A stretch of 64,000 bases of DNA, from contig CM054062.1 of the NCBI GenBank assembly GCA_028641055.1, positions 173,433,642 through 173,497,641 of the forward strand. Direction: 5' to 3'. Made by a program: the position numbers and the translations under genes. Positions 55,301-64,000 of this stretch are shown here, piece by piece. The notes under the pieces were generated by a model. The model was not told the origin of the DNA, made no database searches, and saw only the letters and a program-made list of their open reading frames with translations. Numbering within the stretch: position 1 is the stretch's first letter; the number at the start of each line of letters is the position of its first letter. The stretch comes from Alopecurus myosuroides (taxonomy: Eukaryota > Streptophyta > Magnoliopsida > Poales > Poaceae).

Positions 55301-57204
55301 TCGTTAGATCCAGATCCAGGGGTGGGGGCTGCGTACCGCTTCAGGTTTTAATCCCGTGCGTACGATGCAGATCCAACAGAGCAGATTTAAAATAGGGGGT
55401 TAGGGTTACCTCCCGCCGGACTTTGGTCGCCGGAGATGGCGGGGACGGTGGCGCTAGCTCGGGAGTGGACGGCGGCGACGCTCTAGAGGTTTTCCGGGCA
55501 CGGGGATACCACGGGAAGGTGCCGCGCGACACGGTGGATGCAATGATGACCACGGGGAGTCTTCACGAGCTCTGCAATGACGGCGGCGAGGAGGTCCCGA
55601 GGCGACTGTGCGGTCCCCGGCTCCGGCGAGCTCGCCTCGTCGCTACCCTGTAGCAAAATGACGCACAAAAGACTCAAAACGCGCGCACGGACAAGGGGAA
55701 GGAGAGGGGCAGGGTCTCGTGCTCGGGGACCAATTGCACTCACCGGAAACGAGCAAAAACGACGGCGGGCAGAGAGAACTCCGGCGAGCGATTGACAGTA
55801 ATTTCGGAAACGATTCGAGGAGGCAAGAGAGGGGAAATGGAGAGGAAATGGAGGCGATTTAAGGAATGGGCTCGGGGGTTTCTATTGCGGTCTTAAACGC
55901 GCGAAATCAAGGAATTCATTCGGCCGTTTCTTGCCGTTTCCAGAGATTGAAGACGATGACGTCATCAAAAAATTTCTTTTAATTTCTGTTTATTTCAATC
56001 TTTAATAACTTCTGTTTTAAGTATCCAAATGACATGAAACAAAATCCTAAATTCTTGAAATTTCAAATACTTTTTAACGGTACCATTTTTGGAAACAAAA
56101 CATCATATTTTATTTTTTAATTTTGGAAATTTGAATAATTCCTCAATAGTCACTTAATGTGATTTTTAATTTAAAAATTTATAAATCAAAGTTATTGGTC
56201 TATTATAATTTCAGTGGCATTCTAAATGTTGAAACATATTTTTAAAAGTCATTTCATCTTGTTTTCACAATTTTCTATTTTGAAATATAAATAAAACACT
56301 AATAATACTTTAAGGTCATTTTAAAATTTAGAAAATAATAAATTGATGTTATTATCTAAATAAAATTTCAGAGACATTTTACATGTCATATATTATCTTT
56401 GGGAAGCCATTTTTAAACCATTTTCACATTATAAAATTTTAGCATGTGAAGGATTCACTAATAGTAACTTAATGGTATTTAATTAGTTCATATCAATTAA
56501 TTTATATTGTTGATCAATAAAATTTAGAATAAAACCACAAGTCATAATATTGTTTTCAAAACCCTCTTTTATGTTATTATCAAGCAATGCATTTTATTTT
56601 CACACCTTTATGTTTAAAACTTGGAATAACAACTAAATGTTATTATTAATAATTTTATTTTCCTCAAATACTTTTAAGGCCTAGAACTTTATTAAGGGCT
56701 ATAAATAATTGAGTAATGTTGCCACAAACTATTTTCAAAGTAATATTACTTGTTTTCATAAACAATTTATTTCTATAGCACTATATTATTTTGTTGATTG
56801 ACATAGCACTTGGAAAACAAGGATCCAACTTATATCTATTTTGGGGTTTTCAATAATAGAGAAACCCTTTTTAGAGATAAGAAGAAAAATATTAGAGATA
56901 GCAATTCTCTAGTTTTTATATATCAAAAATATTTTCAAGATCATAATTGGGTTGAAAACATGTTTGGTGTAAGGGTTTGCTTGAGAAGAATTATTTTATT
57001 TATGTAGAAATATTTATTTTGAAATGACTTTAGGGGTTTATGGAATAGAGGTATATTGGATTTTCATTTCCAAAACATTAGAACATGCATTGTTTTCTTT
57101 TGTTTCTTGCATCTCATTTGGTTTTTGGTGACTTACTAAACATGAAAACAAAAAGTTTCAAATTTTTGTGATTTTTGCATTTTCCAAAAATCAGGGATGT
57201 TACA
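52330..57204 (-). repeat. 3' LTR of the minus-strand giant-LTR element
   Basis: 4875 bp. On the minus strand it has an AT-rich U3 (57204 to about 55960), a TGACGTCA palindrome (55957-55964), a GC-rich leader with GGTGAGTGC and GAGGTAACC donor-like sites (55870-55400), and a long AT-rich tail. It lacks 25 bp present in the other LTR near 61459. Confidence 0.9.
55957..55964. promoter_or_regulatory. TGACGTCA bZIP-type palindrome in the LTR
   Basis: The palindrome TGACGTCA is a classic target of TGA/bZIP factors. It lies at the boundary of U3 and the GC-rich leader. The other LTR has two copies in tandem (62159-62166 and 62170-62177). Function is inferred from the motif only. Confidence 0.5.
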
Positions 57205-58506
57205 GACTACCACCCTTAAAAGAAATCTCGTCCCGAGATTTGGGAAGTTTAGAAAGAAAGATTGGGTAATTGGATTCCAAAACAACTGGGTGGGCTACCA
57301 CCCTTAAAAGAAACTTTTGTGGGTAGTCTATTTTCATTAGATTGGAGTGTAGATTGATTCTAAAATAGCTTGAGTAGATCTTTCCTCTGTGGTAGAGGTG
57401 TAGACCAACATAGGTATGTTGAACTACCTTTGACACTGAGGGGTCACTCTTTGGGTCAATCAAAAGCCTTTGGGTTCCTCTCAACTTGATCTTTTGATGT
57501 CCTTGGAAATCTTTCATCCTGTTGTTGTCATCCTTGAAGGCAAACACCATGCTATTTCTAAGGAAACTCTCATGGTAGAAAACTCCCATTGCTTGATAGC
57601 TCCAAGGTTAGCTTGATCCTTATTAGGCAGTTGGCATTGATCATGGATGTGATTGTTCCTTCACACAGAAGAAAGAAATTTTGATACTAGCATTCCTCAA
57701 ATGGGATGACTGGTGTATCAATAGGGTAAAGGTTGTATGACTCCAAATGGTTTTCACTATGGTTGGTGAAGGAGTATGGTGTTGGGTTTGGTCTAGTAGG
57801 GATGAGTAGAGATTTAGAAAGATAGCTAAGGAAGGTTCTTATCCAAAATAGCAGATCAAGGAAACTCATCTTACAAACAACACATAACAAACAATCTTCA
57901 CACCAACCAACATAGTTTTAGGAAAACATCTAGTATTGTCATACCACACTCATTAGTATGATCAATACTCTAATCGTGTTTTTGTGTCTCACAACTTTAT
58001 TACATCTCATGGTGGTCTACTATTTAAGGCAGGGTAACAACTTTCTTGCTTTATTTCTCATTGAGAGGTCTTCAATACTCAGTCTTCACGATGATCTCCG
58101 CGTTCTTGTACATTGTAATCTCTTTTCAAGAGTGTTGATCTCTTCTTCAGCTTCCTTGAGAATCTTCTTAGTGTTGTGAAGTCTCCACTTGAGTCTCTCA
58201 ATAAGTTCTTCAATAGCCCTCCATGCAGCACTTCTTGCTGAATCAAAGAATGTCAAATGCACCTCACTCCAGGGTCATGGTCATCATTGGTCCTTTCTTG
58301 AGTGATTCAATGATATTGGTCATCTACAGATAAGAGTATACATTAGAAATGTATCATGGAAAGGAGTACGAGGAGAAATGAAGATATAAAGATTCCTTTG
58401 TGGAGTAGTTAATAGATAGTATGTTTTTATTCCTAAGGCTTTTCCTATTCTAATCCAAACTTAGGGTCTCGAATCCTACAGGCAACACAATGCTCTGATA
58501 CCATTT
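57205..58506 (-). other. Internal region of the minus-strand giant-LTR element
   Basis: 1302 bp. At the right end, after AAA, lies the primer site TGGTATCAGAGC (58503-58492, minus strand) for tRNA-Met. At the left end the minus strand reads TTTCTTTTAAGGGTGGTAG just before the 3' LTR, the likely polypurine tract. This 19-bp motif occurs twice, at 57207-57225 and 57295-57313. A 129-codon frame (57589-57200) ends KSRDEISFKGGSL with its stop codon formed by the first bases of the LTR; it may be the last remnant of a polyprotein but has no domain I can name. Confidence 0.7.
58492..58503 (-). other. tRNA-Met primer-binding site
   Basis: The minus strand has TGGTATCAGAGC three bases after the 5' LTR end. 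The same ACA-AAA-TGGTATCAGAGC layout is found in the plus-strand giant-LTR element at 14261-14278. Confidence 0.9.
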
Positions 58507-61500
58507 TGTAGCATCCCAACTTTTAATAAAGATGGAATACCTGTGTTATTGTGCTAGTCCCTGGATCAATTGCTAGCACCACAGTACAAAATGAAATATC
58601 ATGCAAATGCATCAAATTCTATTACATCGCATGATCCAGTCTTTACAAAATAGAATTACAACTTGCATAGTCTTAGAAGACTAGCAGAAAAGAAAGAAAT
58701 ACATCGGAAAACATAGTACAACATTGAGCCCATCTTCTTCATGTGCCACAGGCAAAACATGTTGGCGATAGTATCGAGATCCTAAACGAAATCCTCACTC
58801 GTCTTCAGAGATATCTGCAATATGGAATATGCAGCCACAAGGGAGTCAATACAATTTAATGTATTGGCAAGTAACACTATGGTGGATATAAATGGCAAGA
58901 CTAATACTACATGCTTATTTGGCTGAGTGTAGTTTTGGCTAAGTTTTGCATAAAGCCAGTTTTCTCCTATCACTTTTGTAAAACAAACTTTTCTTTTCAA
59001 AGGGGTGGCAACATTGGATTAAGATCCAAGCACCACAATACTCTTCAGTTGGTCAAAATTTTACTTATTGAAATTGGTGATGAGATTCTTCCGTCAATCC
59101 TTGTCCAGCTGCTCATAATTGTCCATAACCGGGGACACGGCTAAGATCTTAGTTTGTTGACTCTGCAGAGGTTGTGCACTTTCACCCTTTGTCTTCAATT
59201 AGCCCAAACATCCTATACACCCAGAGTGCATCATGGAAAGGAGAGAATTGATACGAGATCTTTCAGAAGAAGAAGTCCAAACCCACCGGCAAGACCCGTT
59301 CCACCTATAATTTTGCTACATCTGCTTGTCAAGCCTGGGCTGAACCCTCACAACTTAATTGATCAAGACAGAGCCCATATTGTCAAAAGGATGCACGGGA
59401 AGCTACTAGATTTAGAGGGACATAGTAATCTCTTTGTTCCTGGGTGGCCATCCGCAAGTGACAACCTCAAGTGGAATAACCCTTAGATAAGGGCCCTGAG
59501 GAAACACTCAACATAACCCAATCTTACCACTTCCACCCAGGTGGTTCATTCTTTAGTTATACTTAGAATTTTTCCTCAACATCTAGTAAAACAATTTGTA
59601 ACATTGCATAGCATCTACCAAGTTCTAAGGCTATCAAAATAACAAGGGTAAAAGAGATGGCTACACACTACTAGGATAATAGCATAGCATAATATAACTT
59701 AGTAAAATTTCCTATCATGCATGCTACTCAAAATCAACTAATGCATATAGAAAATAATGGGTAGTTGATGGTGTGTTACTTGCCTTGTTGAAGTTGGTGA
59801 AGATATTCACACTCTCTTCACAAAAGATCGTTTCTCTCTGTACAATCTATTCATTGAAAACACAATAACAAAATAAACAAACATGCTAGTAAGCAAACAT
59901 ACAAGTGTAGAAAACATACATAGCAACTAACATATCAAAAGGGGCTTAACCAAATTGGTTAGGACAAAGTCTAGATTTGAGTTGAAATATTCATTCTCTA
60001 ATGGTCTCATACTTGTTAAGGAAATTCCAATGGTTTACTTGGGAAGGACTAGGTGGATTTTGTAGTGATCAAACTTTATTATAACCATACTTGTCGAGGA
60101 AGTTCCAAGAGTTCACTAAGAATAAACATATTACTTCTTCAACTAAAGTAATACATGCAAACACTTGGTCATATTCACCTTCAAAAATATTTGAGTGATT
60201 ATGTTAGTATTTTCCATTGTGGTTAGGGTAGGTCTACTAACTTCATCATCAAAGGGAAAATATTACTAAGTCTTGGGTTTTCCATTTGGGTCAATGGTTG
60301 GACAAAATAACTTGTTATTCTTCAACTTGTATGGATTTGCTTCTAGTCCTCATGTGATTGCCTTCTTGAAGATCATCATCATGCCATCTAAGTTGTTTCC
60401 TTCCTTGGTGTGGTGCTTCTCTTGGTCTTGATAAATTCTTCTGGGCTTTCACTTCACTAATTGGTTTGGGTATGGGATGGGCACACAATACCACTAAGTC
60501 AAGAGAAAGAAAATAGGAAGAAAGAGAGGGAGATGCTTTTCTGAATTTCTTCACACTTGTATTTCCTTGAGTTTCTTCTAGGTGTGGAGTCCAAGTATTT
60601 TCTTCAACTTCTTCATTGATCTTCCTTGTAGCTCTTCATGTTGCCACCAAGTTGATATTGAAGTTTCATTCTTGTGCTTGAGTCTTGATCTCCATTTTGC
60701 TGAGTTGGTGAATTCTTGAAGCAAGAATGGGAGAATGGAGAAGTAGATAGAATACTAAGGTGCTAGTGTTTGAGGTTCACTACTTGGTAATTTTAGGGAC
60801 TTGGTCTTGGATCCAAAAATGGCCACACCAAACAATGGTAGAAAGAAATAGAAACTAAATCTAAGACATAATAACTAGATGGACTACTATGATGGATTTT
60901 TGGCTAAAATACATGGTCATGGTCCAAGGGTGTCCAAAATGGTTGGGCAAGGTTGTTTCTGGTTCAAGGTTATCAAATGGAACAATTTTGCAAAAGGAAC
61001 TATATTGAAATTATTTATAGAAATTAATCTATGTCAAAAATAATCAAATAGACAACTTAATTCTAAATTCAATTTTAATTTGTTCAATTATTATTTTGGG
61101 ACATAGGATATGAAAGTACACATCCTAAGGTTTCCAAATATATTTTATTTACAATTTTTGGATTTGTAGAATTTGAATTATGCCAAATTTCATCAAACAA
61201 GCATATTTGAATTTGAACAAATTTAAGTTTGTCAAATTTGAATTTGGCCAGTGCCAAAAGTTTCTACATGTTTTGGTGATTTCAAAAAGTCCAAGATTGC
61301 TAAATTTGGCTAAGTGGTTGAAAAGTTATGCTGATTTGAAGTTGCAGGGGCTTTTCTGCAAATCTGCCAAAAATTCTACCGGGAGAATTAATCCAGAAAT
61401 TTCTAGGCCACGTGGCTTCCTGCGATTGGTTGGCTCTATTGACTGTATGCTGACTGGGTGTGCTGATGTGGCAGCTGACTGGGTTAAGTGATTTGATCTG

Positions 61501-63417
61501 GATCGTTAGATCCAGATCCAGGGGTGGGGGCTGCGTACCGCTTCGGGTTTTAATCCCGTGCGTACGATGCAGATCCAACAGAGCAGATTTAAAATAGGGG
61601 GTTAGGGTTACCTCCCGCCGGACTTTGGTCGCCGGAGATGGCGGGGACGGTGGCGCTAGCTCGGGAGTGGACGGCGGCGACGCTCTAGAGGTTTTCCGGG
61701 CACGGGGATACCACGGGAAGGTGCCGCGCGACACGGTGGATGCAATGATGACCACGGGGAGTCTTCACGAGCTATGCAATGACGGCGGCGAGGAGGTCCC
61801 GAGGCGACTGTGCGGTCCCCGGCTCCGGCGAGCTCGCCTCGTCGCTACCCTGTAGCAAAATGACGCACAAAAGACTCAAAACGCGCGCACAGACAAGGGG
61901 AAGGAGAGGGGCAGGGTCTCGTGCTCGGGGACCAATTGCACTCACCGGAAACGAGCAAAAACGACGGCGGGCAGAGAGAACTCCGGCGAGCGATTGACAG
62001 CAATTTCGGAAACGATTCGAGGAGGCAAGAGAGGGGAAATGGAGAGGAAATGGAGGCGATTTAAGGAATGGGCTCGGGGGTTTCTATTGCGGTCTTAAAC
62101 GCGCGAAATCAAGGAATTCATTCGGCCGTTTCTTGCCGTTTCCAGAGATTGAAGACGATGACGTCATCATGACGTCATCAAAATTTTTCTTTTAATTTCT
62201 GTTTATTTCAATCTTTAATAACTTCTGTTTTAAGTATCCAAATGACATGAAACAAAATCCTAAATTCTTGAAATTTCAAATACTTTTTAACGGTACCATT
62301 TTTGGAAACAAAACATCATATTTTATTTTTGAATTTTGGAAATTTGAATAATTCCTCAATAGTCACTTAATGTGATTTTTAATTTAAAAATTTATAAATC
62401 AAAGTTATTGGTCTATTATAATTTCAGTGGCATTCTAAATGTTGAAACATATTTTTAAAAGTCATTTCATCTTGTTTTCACAATTTTCTATTTTGAAATA
62501 TAAATAAAACACTAATAATACTTTAAGGTCATTTTAAAATTTAGAAAATAATAAATTGATGTTATTATCTAAATAAAATTTCAGAGACATTTTACATGTC
62601 ATATATTATCTTTGGGAAGCCATTTTTAAACCATTTTCACATTATAAAATTTTAGCATGTGAAGGATTCACTAATAGTAACTTAATGGTATTTAATTAGT
62701 TCATATCAATTAATTTATATTGTTGATCAATAAAATTTAGAATAAAACCACAAGTCATAATATTGTTTTCAAAACCCTCTTTTATGTTATTATCAAGCAA
62801 TGCATTTTATTTTCACACCTTTATGTTTAAAACTTGGAATAACAACTAAATGTTATTATTAATAATTTTATTTTCCTCAAATACTTTTAAGGCCTAGAAC
62901 TTTATTAAGGGCTATAAATAATTGAGTAATGTTGCCATAAACTATTTTCAAAGTAATATTACTTGTTTTCATAAACAATTTATTTCTATAGCACTATATT
63001 ATTTTGTTGATTGACATAGCACTTGGAAAACAAGGATCCAACTTATATCTATTTTGGGGTTTTCAATAATAGAGAAACCCTTTTTAGAGATAAGAAGAAA
63101 AATATTAGAGATAACAATTCTCTAGTTTTTATATATCAAAAATATTTTCAAGATCATAATTGGGTTGAAAACATGTTTGGTGTAAGGGTTTGCTTAAGAA
63201 GAATTATTTTATTTATGTAGAAATATTTATTTTGAAATGACTTTAGGGGTTTATGGAATAGAGGTATATTGGATTTTCATTTCCAAAACATTAGAACATG
63301 CATTGTTTTCTTTTGTTTCTTGCATCTCATTTGGTTTTTGGTGACTTACTAAACATGAAAACAAAAAGTTTCAAATTTTTGTGATTTTTGCATTTTCCAA
63401 AAATCAGGGATGTTACA
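58507..63417 (-). repeat. 5' LTR of the minus-strand giant-LTR element
   Basis: 4911 bp, collinear with 52330-57204. It is longer mainly because of 25 bp at about 61459-61483, flanked by GCTGACTGGG direct repeats, and 11-12 bp of extra TGACGTCAtca sequence near 62165. It duplicates all short frames of the other LTR. Confidence 0.9.
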
Positions 63418-64000
63418 ATCTGTCAGGTCACTTCTAGTGAAACTATATTTTTATTCGGTCACATCATATGAAGTTTACTTGGAGCGTCTGTTTATTTTTA
63501 TTTTGTTTTCCTTTGTTTTTTTTTCCTTTCTGCAATAATATAGTTAGACCATAGCATTCCTTGTTTGGGAGAGAGACACGCTCCGCTTTTTTCGTTTGAA
63601 TACTTGTTATGCTAGTATTCTTTGTTTTTCTTCTAGCTAGCTGTTTCAAAAATTCCTGTTTAGCTCTTTTTTTTCATTGCATATCTTGTTCAGAGCTGTT
63701 AGTTTTAGTAGTGTTATGTGAGTACTCTCATGTTTGCTTTCTATAGCATTTAGAGATTTTTTGTTGAAGCATGTTTTGTATGGTGCTTATTGGGAAAAGA
63801 AACTGCTGCTTGTAGTAGCATTTATAACGGTGCAAGTAGAAGCTTGTATAGACTGTGGCTAGACTTTTTCATATCATGCTAGATGTTCTTTTAATTATAA
63901 AGCCTTATGGTTATTTAGTAGCATGATTAGACTCAAATAGCTAAGAGTGTTTAATGTGCCATTGAAAGAATCATGAGTTGTTCTTGTCATATTGAAGCAT
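63418..64000 (+). other. Internal DNA of the gag-only Athila-like element, continued
   Basis: Collinear with 29258-29810 of the element at 25737: GGTCACTTCTAGTGAAAC, TTATTCGGTCACATCATATG, GGGAGAGAGACACGCTCCG and CATTGAAAGAATCATGAG. It is non-coding and continues beyond the window, where the 3' LTR is expected. Confidence 0.75.

Larger units (their letters stand above)
52330..63417 (-). mobile_element. Second giant-LTR non-coding element, minus strand
   Basis: On the minus strand it starts TGTAACATCCCTG at 63417 and ends GGGATGCTACA at 52330. LTRs are 58507-63417 (5') and 52330-57204 (3') and the internal region is 1302 bp. Flanks are ATCTA (52325-52329) and ATCTG (63418-63422), a 4-of-5 target duplication. 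By eye the LTRs differ by about 23 substitutions plus two short indels over 4.9 kb, so it is recent. The host sequence on both sides is the Athila-like element, which confirms the nesting. Gag and pol are absent or nearly so. Confidence 0.92.
36425..64000 (+). mobile_element. Athila-like gag-only element, host of three insertions
   Basis: This element opens with an LTR at 36425, is interrupted by a Copia element (37620-48984), and resumes its LTR to 49202. It then carries a broken gag-protease gene (49351-51676), post-gag non-coding DNA to 52329, a minus-strand giant-LTR element (52330-63417), and more of its own internal DNA to the window end. The post-gag part is collinear with the element at 25737. 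RT, RNase H and integrase are absent: the sequence passes directly from the protease end to the 3' untranslated region. The 3' LTR is outside the window. Confidence 0.85.

Overview
This window reads as nuclear DNA from a large-genome grass, most probably a member of the Triticeae (wheat, barley, rye, Aegilops). The evidence is the density and type of LTR retrotransposons: LTRs that open with TGATACGTC and are followed by a tRNA-Asp primer site, Copia LTRs that open with TGAAAGTGCATGG, very long non-coding LTR elements with 4.5-4.9 kb LTRs, and Stowaway-type MITEs. There is also a GC-rich grass-type class III peroxidase. I see one credible host gene, the peroxidase at 4780-5896 (two exons, one 121-bp intron). 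Almost everything else is transposable-element DNA. No species can be named from sequence alone.

Layout. 1-2547: the 5' part of a minus-strand retrotransposon (LTR, primer site, long leader and an unusual Asp/His/Tyr-rich ORF that runs off the window edge). 2548-4188: a broken Copia RT-RNase H fragment, a short LTR piece and a truncated MITE. 4190-6425: the peroxidase gene and its flanks. 6427-9716 and 19292-19990: a cluster of old Copia LTR fragments in both orientations. This cluster is split by a young giant-LTR element at 9717-19291 (perfect 5-bp CATAG target duplication). 19990-25736: a mosaic of degraded fragments, including an antisense gypsy-type coding remnant, a gypsy LTR piece, a minus-strand Copia LTR, a dead integrase and several LTR stubs.

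25737-64000 is a nest of insertions. An Athila-like gypsy element (25737-31533) is interrupted by a minus-strand giant-LTR fragment (31534-34795). That is interrupted by a TGATACGTC-type element (34796-36424), which is interrupted by a second such element carrying only gag-protease (36425 to the window end). The last element has taken three further insertions: an almost newborn gag-only Copia inside its LTR (37620-48984, perfect CCTAT target duplication), a Stowaway MITE inside gag (50353-50513), and a minus-strand giant-LTR element (52330-63417).

How the parts work together. No element here carries an intact pol gene. The youngest insertions have intact LTRs and primer sites but no enzymes, so they must have been copied by proteins supplied from elsewhere. 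The most distinctive signal is an array in the LTR promoter of the newborn Copia. It has seven ACCGGATATTCCGGT inverted repeats within 450 bp, the last about 45 bp upstream of a TATA box. Each contains a match to the plant phosphate-starvation site P1BS (GNATATNC). Two other LTRs in the window carry GC-palindrome arrays in comparable positions.
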